Origin: Linnemannia elongata
Taxonomy: Eukaryota; Mortierellomycota; Mortierellomycetes; Mortierellales; Mortierellaceae
DNA: 64,000 nt
Reading direction: 5' to 3'
Assembly: GCA_036320915.1 (NCBI GenBank)
Contig: JAXBDG010000005.1
Location: forward strand, 806,001-870,000
Part shown: positions 28,448 through 38,416 of the stretch, piece by piece
Layout of the letters: each line of letters opens with the position of its first letter
Position numbering within the stretch: the stretch's first letter is position 1
The notes under the pieces: generated by a model
Told to the model about the DNA's origin: nothing
Database searches by the model: none
The model's input: the letters and a program-made list of their open reading frames with translations, nothing else
Translations under genes and position numbers: made by a program

Positions 28448-28482
28448 GAGCGTGCACGCGTCGAGCAGACCCGACATCATTG
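28448..28482 (+). promoter_or_regulatory. Conserved upstream block of MINPP copy B
   Basis: GAGCGTGCACGCGTCG, AGCAGACCC and ATTGG in the same order as before copy A (22819-22853), here about 190 bp upstream of the ATG. It contains the perfect palindrome GCGTGCACGC and an inverted CCAAT box. Confidence 0.6.
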
Positions 28483-28635
28483 GCTCTCTCTTGATCGTTG
28501 CGTGTCCCAAGTAGGGCTCATGGCCTTCCTTCACTTTTTTTTCTATTTAACTGTTCGATTTCTCATCATTTTTCCGTCTTCTTTTCATTGTTCTTCACAC
28601 AACTCACTCCCTCTCGACACTCAATCTACCCAGAA

Positions 28636-31198
28636 ATGTCTGTTGCACAAAAACAAGAAGCGGCGCCTGGCCTGTCCACAGCCGTCACCACCACTACCAG
28701 CAAAAAGTCGGCCATTCTTCTCCCCTCGGTCGCGCTCATGCTCGCCCTCTCTTGCCTCTTCGCTCCCGCCGCTGCTCAAGCGGGACCTGCTGCAAATGTC
28801 TCGGTAGCCGACGCTGCTGCGGCTAAACCCTTTGGCTCGTCTCCCTCATTTTCGTTGCCACCCTTGAACTGGCTCCGAACCCACCTCGGTACAAAGTCGC
28901 CTTATCCCCATGAGAGCAGACCTGTTGGACCCCTGAAGGATACCCCTAAGGGTTATGAGTTGGTTCAGCTGCACCTGGTAAAAATTCAAACCTTTTTTTA
29001 ACACAGATGCCCCAAGCGTGCTTTTGTTGACGTTGCATTCCTTCCATTCGCATTTGCCCTTCCATCCCGACAAGAGTATCGATTTTTCGATTGTTATTAA
29101 CGTTGAGCACTTTGTTCTGTCCAATCATTTTTCTCTCTTTCTCCCACCACCCCTTTTGCTGCTATCAGATCTGTCGCCATGGTAAAGGGGAGAGATTATC
29201 TATACACCTTCATTCATGTCGCAGGACATTGGAGAAGAGAAACAAGTATGAGGACTAACATCTACTTGAATGCATATTCTGGTCAATGGAATGGAATAGG
29301 TACAAGGTACCCCGATTCTGACAAGTCTGTCGGGTTCAAAAAGATGACCGATAAGCTCAAGGGTGTCAAGTTGCCTGGATTCGAATGGATCAAGGACTGG
29401 GTAAGAGACAAGCACCACTACTCCCCGTTATGTGCGAGTGTTGTTCACCCTTTTGGTCTTCATGGATACAAAATCTAACCATAGCAATGACATCTCCCCA
29501 CGTTCCTTTTTCTATTAGCCAAGTGAGGCGTTGTACCCCCCTGCAAGAGGCAACCTCCTGTCCGTCCAGGGAGACGCCGATCTGTACCAAATTGGTCGCC
29601 GCTTTGCCATCCGTTACAAGACTCTCTTGGACAAGTACCCCTATGACGCCAATTCTTACGTGTTCGCCTCATCGGCAAAGTCCAGATCCCTCCAGTCGGC
29701 GTATGGTTTCTCGATCGGATTCTTTGAGGGTCGTCTCGCGGATGATTCTGGATCGGCAGTTGAAAAGGGTGTTATTGGAAAGCGGCCTCCTGTCCAGCCT
29801 GTCGACATCTCTATGCTGCCTATCGTAGGTCACTTTCTTCCATTACTCAGTTTCTTTGCATGTTTGGCTACATATCCTTTTATGTGTCCCGTGGTGGCTA
29901 ACCAAAAGGGATTTTTTTTTCTACAATTTATTAGGGGTTGGATAAGGAGATGGCGGTTAAGTACGCATGCCCACGTTGGCTCGAGAGCGTCGATGGCCAA
30001 CCAGCTGTCGAGCGCAATAACAAGGAGTACGAGGCCAAGTTTCTCCCAGCCCTGGCACAACGTCTCTCTGCAGCTTTGTCCGCTGGAGCCACGACCCCCG
30101 CGGCCCAGTTTAACCTCACGGTCAAGGATGTCGGTGTAATCCAGAACATGTGTGGGTTCGAGGTTGCCCTGCACAACACTGACAAGACTTGGTGTCGGTT
30201 CCTCGGACTTGGACTCTCTTCATCGAAGGGCGATGGTCATGAGAAGGGTGGCAAGTCTAAGAAGCATGGCAAGGATGACGAGGACGATGATGAGGATGAT
30301 GATGAGGATGATGACGAGGATGACAAGGACGATGAAGCAAAGAATCTGTTCCAGAAGCTTGAGGTCGCGGATGATTTGGATGACTATTATACCTATGGAC
30401 CTGGAGTGCCTTTCAACAGACATCTTGGGTGCAAGTTGGGTACTTCGTTGGTGCAGGCTGTTGAGATGGCTCTGACAGAGGACAAGACCGGCGGAGCACC
30501 CAAGAAGGACAAGGCCCCTGCCGCTCTCGGCGACGATGATGAGGAGGAACCTGGTGTTTCGCGCGCTGTCCTCAAGTTTGGCCATTCTGAGACCATCATG
30601 CTCTTCTCCACCTTCTTGGTACGTGCTTGCCTTTTTTTTTTCTTTGAAGGATTAATGGCACTGTCTTGGTGTTTATATTGTTCTTTTCTCGATCGTACGC
30701 AATTCTGATAAGGATCCACTTTTACTCGTATTACTGTTTCTATAGGGTCTGTATAACCAAAAGGGAGTTCCATTGACGGCCAACATGACACCTGAGCAGT
30801 ACGCCAACCGCGAATTCCGCACCAGCAACTTCTCTCCCTTCTCCGCCAACATGGCCTTCGAGATCTACCGCCCCACTGCCCCCAAAGCCCCCAAACTGCG
30901 CCGCCGCCAGGATGCTCCTGCTGCCACCGCCCCTGCAGGTTTGATCCGCCTGTTGGTCAACGAGGTACCCATGGTCCTCCCTGGCTGTGGATCGAACTAC
31001 TTCTGTGAATGGTCGACCTTCAAGAAGGTTCTTCAACTCACCAGTTCCGGATGCGATTTTGATGGTTGCTGTACTTCATTGGGCAAGCCTGGCGCGTCTG
31101 CCTCAGCACCTGAAGGAGGCGACGTCAAGGCGGCGTTCTTGAAGGCTTTTGAGAAGAGAGCTGAACCTGTTTGTTTGTCTGTTCAGCCTGTCGCCTAA
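28636..31198 (+). CDS. MINPP1: Multiple inositol polyphosphate phosphatase 1-like, copy B
   Basis: Six exons: 28636-28977, 29169-29181, 29300-29400, 29519-29824, 29935-30618 and 30746-31198 (stop TAA), 632 residues. The gene has the same exon plan as copy A, including the 13-nt exon 2 that supplies ICRHG (R117, H118). The N-terminus has a hydrophobic segment (AILLPSVALMLALSCLFA) ending in an AQA-like signal peptidase site, so secretion is likely. RHGTRYP, GDADLYQIGRRF, ACPRW and FGHSET (H471, E473) mark a MINPP-type inositol polyphosphate phosphatase. An acidic/Lys insert of about 30 residues (runs of DDEDDDEDD, 30258-30350) sits before the VADDLDDYYTYG segment where copy A has a shorter loop. 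A second acidic run lies before the FGHSET motif. Exons 3 and 4 are much more similar to copy A than exon 1 is. AATAAA occurs at 31347. Confidence 0.93.
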
Positions 31199-31844
31199 TG
31201 GATGGGTTGGGGAGGGTTCTACTTTTTTTTCCATATCTTATTTTTCTATCGCTTTTTTAAGATTTGTAGATAAGTAGACTGGCTGTTTGATACGCACTCT
31301 CATCTTCTATGCAATCATCTTATGTTCGATACCCCGGGTAATCAAAAATAAATACTCATAAAACTAGGTTCATCAATCTCAGATCCTTCTTTCATTCACA
31401 GATTTTTTTTTTCTTCTTGAAAGCGACCCGTCCTGTCTGCCTATCGGTGCCGTGAATTCTTTAACGCCCTACACTCATCTTCATTTCGGTCCCGCGACTT
31501 TCTGTAAGTAAATGTTACTTTGACCATTTGCGCGAACCACAGTAGTTACAGTGTGCCCTATACCAATCTCACCAAGACAACGACAACAACGAAATAAAAA
31601 CGGCCCGTCCACATCAGTTTCCCCACTTTTCTTGACGATCAATGAGACACACTCACAGTAAGGATGAGAAAGAAAACAGACAAGAGAGATGTTACATCAA
31701 TGTACAGGGCAGAGAGGGAGGAGCAGGAATGTGAGTATGAACAGGAGAAAAATGTGCATTGAAGTCACCTCAAAGGGAGTAGCTCCTTGCTCAATTGGTA
31801 TATTTGATCCACATAATGCAGACATGTTGATCCGATGTTTTTTT
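31199..31844. other. Convergent 3' region between MINPP copy B and LysM gene
   Basis: Holds the copy B 3' UTR with AATAAA at 31347-31352 and the 3' flank of the reverse-strand LysM gene. No extra gene is seen. Confidence 0.6.
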
Positions 31845-32729
31845 TTATAGAAGTATAATAATGGATGCTACCACGCCCATGACCAACGCCAGCCCGGAAG
31901 CCGTAATCAAAGCAGGGGCACTACTATCATGCACAACTATTACCGTCCCAGACTTTGGAGACGCAGGAATAGGAGATGGTGGTGGTGGCGGTACAATCGT
32001 CGTCGAATCTGCAGAAAGAGGTTTCGCCAATAAAGAAGGACTACCACTGCTATTAATAATCTCCTGAGTGGACGACGAGTCCAAAGAGGGAGAAGAAGAA
32101 GGGTCGTCATTGTTGGCAATGGCGATAGCAGCAGCTGTGTTGACATTGACGGAGACACAAAGGGCGACCCCCTTGTCGAGGTGATTGTTGTTTTCGCATT
32201 CGGGACCTAGTTTTGTGTTCCATGCGAGTAGATCTTTTAGTGTGCAGCTGTTTGCTTCCGCGCTGTGTGGAGAGAGAGAGGGAGGCAGAGTAGGTAGTAA
32301 GGGGAATTAGTGTACTGTTTTTGTTAAGAACGAAGAGAAAAAAAACAACAGCTGAAGATGTGCTACGGGGTATTCATAGAAAGGGAGGATGGTTACAATA
32401 CTTACAATTCTACGCAGTTTATACCATTTTCTTTTGAGACAAGCAAAAAAAAAAAAACAAAAAAAAAAAAGCAAAAGAATGGTCAAAAAGGTGAGATGGT
32501 CATTCAGGAACGAAAAGGAGGGTGAGGCTGATGACTGATCACTGCTGATCTTTGTCTCCAAAGCACGGGCCACGTCATACAATGACATTCTGAAAAGACT
32601 GTAAAAAGTACCTTGGACGACAACAGTCTTTGTACATGATTTGACAACAACAGACATATCAGCCATGGCTGTATGTGAAGAGGCAGCAACAAGGGTCATC
32701 ATGACCGCAGCTAGCTGGATCAGTTTCAT
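31845..32729 (-). CDS. Secreted LysM-like protein with C-terminal GPI-type signal (first)
   Basis: Three exons on the reverse strand: 32729-32612, 32430-32406 (25 nt) and 32262-31845, giving 186 residues with consistent phases. The start is a signal peptide (MKLIQLAAVMMTLVAASS). The mature N-terminus has CTKTVVVQENGINCVEFAE, then CTLKDLLAWNTKLGPEC and VALCVSVN, matching the LysM plan of TC...FA, LLAWN and CV. A Ser/Pro-rich linker (PPPPPSPIP) follows and the protein ends in a hydrophobic tail (ALVMGVVASIIILL) with no charged end, as in GPI anchor signals. LysM domains bind chitin or other GlcNAc polymers; this short form probably sits at the cell surface. The second copy-like gene at 36883-37621 has a related N-terminal motif (CTKTVVV) but only two exons. 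Confidence 0.75.
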
Positions 32730-33957
32730 CGTAGTTGTTATTGTTGTTATTCCTTGTGCCGGTAGGGGTTATGGACTGTCAAGAAATGTTGGTGAGACTG
32801 TACACGGTGCGGGTGGACAGATTTGAGAGGGGAGGAGGGATAAGGAGGAAGAGAGAAAGGAAGGCGTGATGATGCAAAGGCAGGAAGGGGGACGAAAAAG
32901 AAAGATTTGTCAAAGAAACCCATTCCTTGTTGTCGGAAACTGGTCGTTTTATATTTTCTCTTCCCCCTCCTCCTTGGTTGGATTGCTTGGTTGTTTTTTT
33001 TTATGCTCCTAGGAAATAAGAAAAAAACGCGGGGTGAGAAGTGAAAGGAAAATTATTGCTCTCAATCCATCCGTTGTTTTTTTTTGTCACACTACAAGAC
33101 AGCAACGTGCGGACAATCTTTTTGCCTCTCCACAATTTCTCATTAAATGGTGGCTCATTTCTTGGTCATAAGAGTGCGAGTTCGCTTTTTTTTTCACGTC
33201 CCAGTGCCTTAGAGGCTTCCATGAAGGTACGAAGAAGAACGAAGTGATTGGCGTTGCCATTGTCACGGTTGAGATAGGAAAGGAGAAAAGGTTCAGAAAA
33301 ATAACGACAAAAACAAATAGAAAGCACAAGACTAAGACGAGGTGAAGGAAAAGTAAAGAAAATGCTCCACTTCTCTACTCTGCATCCTCACATCAACTGA
33401 TTGAGCTCAATTGCACATTTATGTCCTATTTTGAAATGATCCACCTCTTCTCCCATCTTTTCGTGATCTTCCCCCTTTTCATTAGTGCGCAATTGATTAT
33501 TGCTCATTTTGTGCTCCGTGCATTCGCGTAAGTGAACAAAGAAAAAGCAGAGAATAGCATATGAGCGTTGGTTATGTATTATGTGTTTTGTCTTCCAAAA
33601 GGAAAACCTCGAATTGGACACTTTGTTTAATTTTTCTTTCTTTATTTCTGTTCGTTTCTAATGGCGTTGAAATGGTTTTATTCTTATTGCCATTACCATT
33701 GCTACCCATTGCACACATACTGCGTCCGTCTCTCCGTGCCCCCTTCTTACAAGACATTGCTGTGGTATGTCCTGCATGTGTAAGAGACAAGAAGATCAAG
33801 CACACCAGCTCAACCTTAGGGGAGGGGAAGTCCTTTGCTACACCATCGTCAAACCAACCATTCCTTCTTTTCTTCCTCAGATTGTATATCTTATGCCCAG
33901 CACATTGAATGGCAAATGATAAAGAACGATTACCAATGACGAACCCTGGCTGTTATT
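32730..33957. other. Intergenic, upstream of LysM gene and downstream of F-box gene
   Basis: 1.2 kb with A/T-rich and GGAGGAGG-type purine tracts near the LysM start. No coding pattern, RNA or mobile element is seen. Confidence 0.6.
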
Positions 33958-36471
33958 TTATTCAGGAAGTTGCTTCAAAAGGCGATATCCGGGACCAAGA
34001 ATGTCCAAAGATACCTCAAGAAATTCATTCATGTCATCATTGCTGTTGCCATCAACGCCGTTGTTGTTAATTCTGTAATGGAAGTTTGGGTCTTCCACAA
34101 TCCCAAGGCGGGCCCTGTCTTTTAGAGAGGGGTTGGTGATAAAAAGCGAGCGAAGCTTGTTGGTCTTATCATCGTGATTTTGAGGCAGGGTCCTGAGCAC
34201 CTTGAGCAGGCTTTCGAGTGTAGTCATAGTCCACAGTTGCAGGCGAAGCTGTTCAACCCTCGGGAACGTCTTTGTCAACAACTGTTGCATGACGCTGTCG
34301 TCGATCATCCACTCTCCACTCAGTTCCAACTGACTGAGACAAGGCAGGGAGAGGTGGTCAGTCGTTCGTTGCGAAGATGAAAGGGAGATTGGCACGGACA
34401 GGTCTGCGATAGAGATGTCTCGGGAGTGCTCTCCTGGGATCGTAGAGGTGATGTCCAGCCACAAGGTCGTCAATGCTGGACATCCATAAAGAAACTTGAA
34501 CTCGAACAGGTACGCAAACTCGGATGTGAGATGCAGGTGTGTAAGAAGAGGAAAATGCCAATCCCAGGTCCAACGTGGGCGAAATATGTCGCGTTCCAAA
34601 TCAGTGGCGGCGGCTGTTGAGCATGCTGGTGATCCCTCCAGGATGCCGTAAGATCGTTTGAGCTCCTCCACTGGCGGAATAAACTCTCGGCCATGATATT
34701 CGCCATACTCTTCAAGACCCCACGACGCGATTTGAAGGGTTAGGTGTGTCAATTCTCTGGTCGAAGAAAGGGTCGCTGGATTGAATGTGAGGGCAGGCCA
34801 GCCAGTCAAGTGCAGGTGATCGAGGCGTTCCAGAAGGGCAGGCGGGCAGGGGACAATATCCCGACAGGAGTACTCACGCGTGTTGTCGTCTAGTCTGAGG
34901 GATATCAGGCTGGGGCAATGAGCGAGCAGCTGCGGGTCCAGCACCATTCGACACACGCGCTGGTTCAGGTGCAACTCAGTTAAAGCTGGAAGGTCAATCC
35001 AACCCTTCCCAACGTGGATTATATCAGGCAGTTCCATGTACAAAAAATCAAGGGAGCGAATTGTGAGATGCTTCAATGTCTGGCTGAAGGCAAAGACTAT
35101 ATCTTCAAGATCGTCGGTGCTTGACAAAGGCAGTCCGATGTCGATATACTCGAGGGGAATCAGGCCATGGATCCGATGCGCCTGCTGTGAAGTCTCATCC
35201 TGCGCCACAGGTCGTCGCTCATCATGGTTGTTGCCGGTCACGATGTTCCAACCAGGCATCTCAAAGGCTCTTTTCTCCTTAACCGCCCACTTGAATTTGC
35301 CAGGACTCTCGGAGTGGATGAAAAGTTTTCTCAAAGACCGACACCGCTGAATGATCGAATGCTTGTCAATGAAAATAACGTCCTCCGCTGTTTTTGGAAT
35401 AAAAACGTTGTTGAACTCTCGGACATGTGACAGGTCGACCGCCTCGGGATAGGCCAAGAACTGCAGCCAGTTGTCATTTCCAAGGTGCGTTGGTCTGGAA
35501 AGCGGTGGAAGGAGCCGATAGAAGCTCAGCTGAACGCGTTGAATGTACTCTTGGTCAACCATACACCACACTGCATCCTCTAGACATTTGACCGTCCTGA
35601 GCTTGCCCTTGAAAAGTTGTATATGCTCCTTGACGAACCACATCATTTCCTGAACCAACTCGAGTTTGCGTCGTTTACTAGTTCCGTCGTCGACATTGCC
35701 TTCGTCTTCATTGCCCTCGGGGAGATCCTCGAAGGGCTGTGTTGTCGCAAAATGGACAAGTTCCAAGTTCTTGAATCGACCGACAACCTTGTGATACTGC
35801 TTGATTCGGGATATCGGGATGGTGATAGATTGGAGTTGCTCGAGGATGGGTTCCGCCAAACACCAGAAAGCATCCAGACGGGCCGTGATTCTGTAGTATT
35901 CTTGAAGTATCGGTTCCGTGGTCCAGTGGATATACCCCCATGCAAAGGGGTTCGATTGATAGACCCGATCAAATTCATCGCTTTGAATGTATTCTAGCTG
36001 GCGAGGATCCAGGTCCAATGACAAGAACCTCCAATTACATTCCCAAGCAAGCTCCCAGTGTTTAAAGTAGAGATGGCGTATTTGGGTGAGGTAGTCGAGT
36101 GACGATTTGGTTGTCCCTGTTGTTATTGTTGTTGTTGTTGTTGCTGAAGAGGCTTCAGTAGGATCCGATGTGAGAATAAGAAGGAGAGTCTTGGGGAGAC
36201 TGGCAACAGAGAGACGACTGAGAAGCGTGTAAGTGAGTATGTCGTAAGACGAAGGATTGCAGACACGTAACTGAGTTTCATGAAAGGTAGAGCGGTAAGG
36301 TTCATGAAAGGCAGAGCGGTAAGGGTCACGGTAGAGGAAGGGGAGCGTGACCGAGGCAATATGCTTGCTTGTGACGAGAAGTCTGGATAGAGTAGTGAAA
36401 TCATTGTTGTCGTCGAAAACACGGAGAATCTGTTGCAAGCACTCTACTGGTAACTGGGAGAGTGGGTCCAT
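33958..36471 (-). CDS. F-box protein with leucine-rich repeats
   Basis: A single uninterrupted frame of 837 residues on the reverse strand with ATG at 36471. The N-terminal F-box (MDPLSQLPVECLQQILRVF...LSRLLVTSKHIASVTLPFLYRD) is followed by a long region with irregular leucine-rich repeats (for example LPALTELHLNQ, CPSLISLRLDD, LERLDHLHLTGWP, FPLLTHLHLTSEF, LSLPCLSQLELSGEW). F-box proteins recruit substrates to SCF ubiquitin ligases through Skp1. Just after the F-box an 8-residue unit is duplicated (PYRSAFHE, PYRSTFHE). A Thr-rich stretch near residue 115 comes from a GTT repeat. Unlike the relic at 287-1589 the reading frame is intact, and the gene is intronless in an intron-rich neighbourhood. 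The substrate is unknown. Confidence 0.85.
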   Translation of the reverse strand: MDPLSQLPVECLQQILRVFDDNNDFTTLSRLLVTSKHIASVTLPFLYRDPYRSAFHEPYRSTFHETQLRVCNPSSYDILTYTLLSRLSVASLPKTLLLILTSDPTEASSATTTTTITTGTTKSSLDYLTQIRHLYFKHWELAWECNWRFLSLDLDPRQLEYIQSDEFDRVYQSNPFAWGYIHWTTEPILQEYYRITARLDAFWCLAEPILEQLQSITIPISRIKQYHKVVGRFKNLELVHFATTQPFEDLPEGNEDEGNVDDGTSKRRKLELVQEMMWFVKEHIQLFKGKLRTVKCLEDAVWCMVDQEYIQRVQLSFYRLLPPLSRPTHLGNDNWLQFLAYPEAVDLSHVREFNNVFIPKTAEDVIFIDKHSIIQRCRSLRKLFIHSESPGKFKWAVKEKRAFEMPGWNIVTGNNHDERRPVAQDETSQQAHRIHGLIPLEYIDIGLPLSSTDDLEDIVFAFSQTLKHLTIRSLDFLYMELPDIIHVGKGWIDLPALTELHLNQRVCRMVLDPQLLAHCPSLISLRLDDNTREYSCRDIVPCPPALLERLDHLHLTGWPALTFNPATLSSTRELTHLTLQIASWGLEEYGEYHGREFIPPVEELKRSYGILEGSPACSTAAATDLERDIFRPRWTWDWHFPLLTHLHLTSEFAYLFEFKFLYGCPALTTLWLDITSTIPGEHSRDISIADLSVPISLSSSQRTTDHLSLPCLSQLELSGEWMIDDSVMQQLLTKTFPRVEQLRLQLWTMTTLESLLKVLRTLPQNHDDKTNKLRSLFITNPSLKDRARLGIVEDPNFHYRINNNGVDGNSNDDMNEFLEVSLDILGPGYRLLKQLPE

Positions 36472-36882
36472 TGTAAGGGTGGTGAACGCGAAAAAAGGCA
36501 GAGGAACGACTGAATGGAAGAAGGTAGATGAGGAATGAATGAATGAATGAATGAAAGGGAAAAAAAAGGACTTTGCAGTCGCCGTGTTTTAATCTAATTG
36601 GTGTCGGACCTTGAATTTCCAGAGTACGCCTCCGGGTTCCATACTGGAGCTGCGATGGGGGCTGGACAATAGGATCCGAAAACCCCAATTCAGCCTCCAT
36701 GACGGAGAAATCTTAGTATGCCTCCACTATCAGTTGCATCTTGGTCTTGAATTAATTCTATAGTAGCTATTAGGTTTGATAATTGATGAGTCAACCCCTT
36801 TCTTTCTTGAAAGAGTTGCATGTGTTTATTACACACGAAGATATCCCTAAGAGGGGACCGTATGATGGCATGCTATTTAAAT
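36472..36882. other. Intergenic, F-box promoter side
   Basis: 410 bp between the F-box start and the second LysM gene end. Contains a short GAAT repeat (36533-36554). No gene is seen. Confidence 0.6.
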
Positions 36883-37621
36883 CTAGAGCACGTAGACGAC
36901 AGATAGAAGGACACCTGCAGCCGCAAGCAACATCGACGATGTGGCACCCACAGAAATAGAAGCACCGTTCACAACCGTGTTCGGCTGTTGCTGCCGCTGC
37001 TTGGTTGGTGGCGTAGTGGCACCATTCGCAGCATTGGCAGGGGCAGGAGGGGTGACCGCGGCAGGAGGGGCGACCGCAGCAGCAGGGGTATTCTCTTTCT
37101 TCTCCGTGACCTGAGGCGCTGACTTGACATCCTGAATATGCTCCGGCTTGACGGATTCACCAGCCGCCTTTCCTTCCTTAGTTTTCTTGTCGTCCATTGC
37201 CTCCTTGGGTGATGAATCTGCATCTGCTGCTGGGGCGGTCTTTTCTTTCTTGGCCTTGGGAACCAGAGGAGGGTTAACGCCGCCGGGGTTGATGGAGACG
37301 CACATCTTCTCGCCAGTGTCGAGGTTCATGCAATCCTTGCGCAACTTCTCGTTGTATTGGAGGAGGTCCTTGAAGGTGATATTGTAGTCCCTTGCGAAAT
37401 CAGTGCATGCATCGTATTTAGCTTGTTTTGTTGAAAGAGGAATGAGCGAGGGTGAGATTACGTGGTAGCTTGTGCACCATTCTTTGTGTTCTTATTCGAT
37501 TTGTTAATAACTTACGATCAACGACAACAGTCTTTGTGCACTCCTTGATCGGAATGGGGACAACAGCCATGACCTGTGACACGACGACCGACAACAGAGT
37601 GAGGGCCCATGCGTTCTTCAT
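36883..37621 (-). CDS. Secreted LysM-like protein with C-terminal GPI-type signal (second)
   Basis: Two exons on the reverse strand, 37621-37516 and 37421-36883, encode 214 residues. A signal peptide (MKNAWALTLLSVVVSQVMA) precedes CTKTVVVDPKYDACTDFAR, then NITFKDLLQYNEKLRKDC and GEKMCVSINPGG, the LysM pattern with four cysteines. A long Lys/Glu- and Ala/Pro-rich linker follows, then SISVGATSSMLLAAAGVLLSVVYVL, a GPI-type tail. Its CTKTVVV motif and domain order match the gene at 31845-32729, so they are likely paralogs separated by the F-box gene. A TATAAA on the reverse strand lies at 37738-37743. Chitin or GlcNAc-polymer binding at the wall is the expected role, from the family; not shown here. 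Confidence 0.8.
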
Positions 37622-37737
37622 TCTTTTGGTGGAGATATGAGATTGGATTGTGGAGATGTGGGTTGATGAAGGAGGAAGAGGAGAAGGAGGAAGAGTTAGG
37701 AAATGGGTGATGAGTGATGGAAGGAGGTAGAGGTGTC

Positions 37738-37743
37738 TTTATA
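37738..37743 (-). promoter_or_regulatory. TATA box of the second LysM gene
   Basis: TATAAA on the reverse strand, 117 bp before the ATG at 37621. Confidence 0.6.
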
Positions 37744-38416
37744 AGAAATAACGGGCCCCAACGGCTTTTGAGAAGATATTAGAACGCGTGTGCTGGTTGC
37801 TCTGGGTTGATGACCAACGGTACTATGGTGCAGAAGTAGTGGTGCGCATTGGTATTTTGCCGCTTTTAGTCGGTGCTTTTGGACTCCTTGCAGAGAGGAA
37901 GGAATATTCCTAGCTGGAGACAATAAACGTGCAATGGTCGACTTGTTCTTTCTTGGTGATCCTGGCGTCCAATGCTGATATGAGTAGGCAGACAAGCGGA
38001 CAAGATAGTTGATGTCGATTGATAGGTTGGTTATGAGATAACGGTCAGAGGTGCTAGTTGACATGAGCAATGTTTCCCTACTATCTGGTATCGCATGTGA
38101 GCAGAGAACAACGGGAGGCTGGATCCACCAGTCAAGGTATGGATGTATTGGTGGGAGGATACCACAGGGTGGTCCGAGTGTGTGGTCGCTCGCCTGATCC
38201 GAGCAACCTGCCCTTGTAGATGGAAAGAATGCCCCTCAAGAGCAGTCCATCTCACTTCTCCCTCTCACATAAAAAGAAAGATGAGCCAAATTGCATACCC
38301 ACCCTTTCTGCCTGCTTGCTGACCGTCAGAAGAACCCACCCACCTACACTCTCAACCCATTCAACCTTTCTTTCTTACTTTCCCTTTGCTTCACACTCGA
38401 AACCATTCACTGACCC
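37744..38416. other. Divergent promoter region, LysM gene and UBE2G1 gene
   Basis: About 670 bp shared upstream region. The end near the UBE2G1 start is C/T-rich (ACCCACC, CCATTCAACC), as in other leaders in this window. No gene is seen. Confidence 0.5.

Noticed and set aside
23215..31198. MINPP tandem genes as a metabolic gene cluster with GH47 and GFA1
   Set aside because: Genes act in different pathways, are not co-oriented and are separated by housekeeping genes; proximity alone is not evidence.
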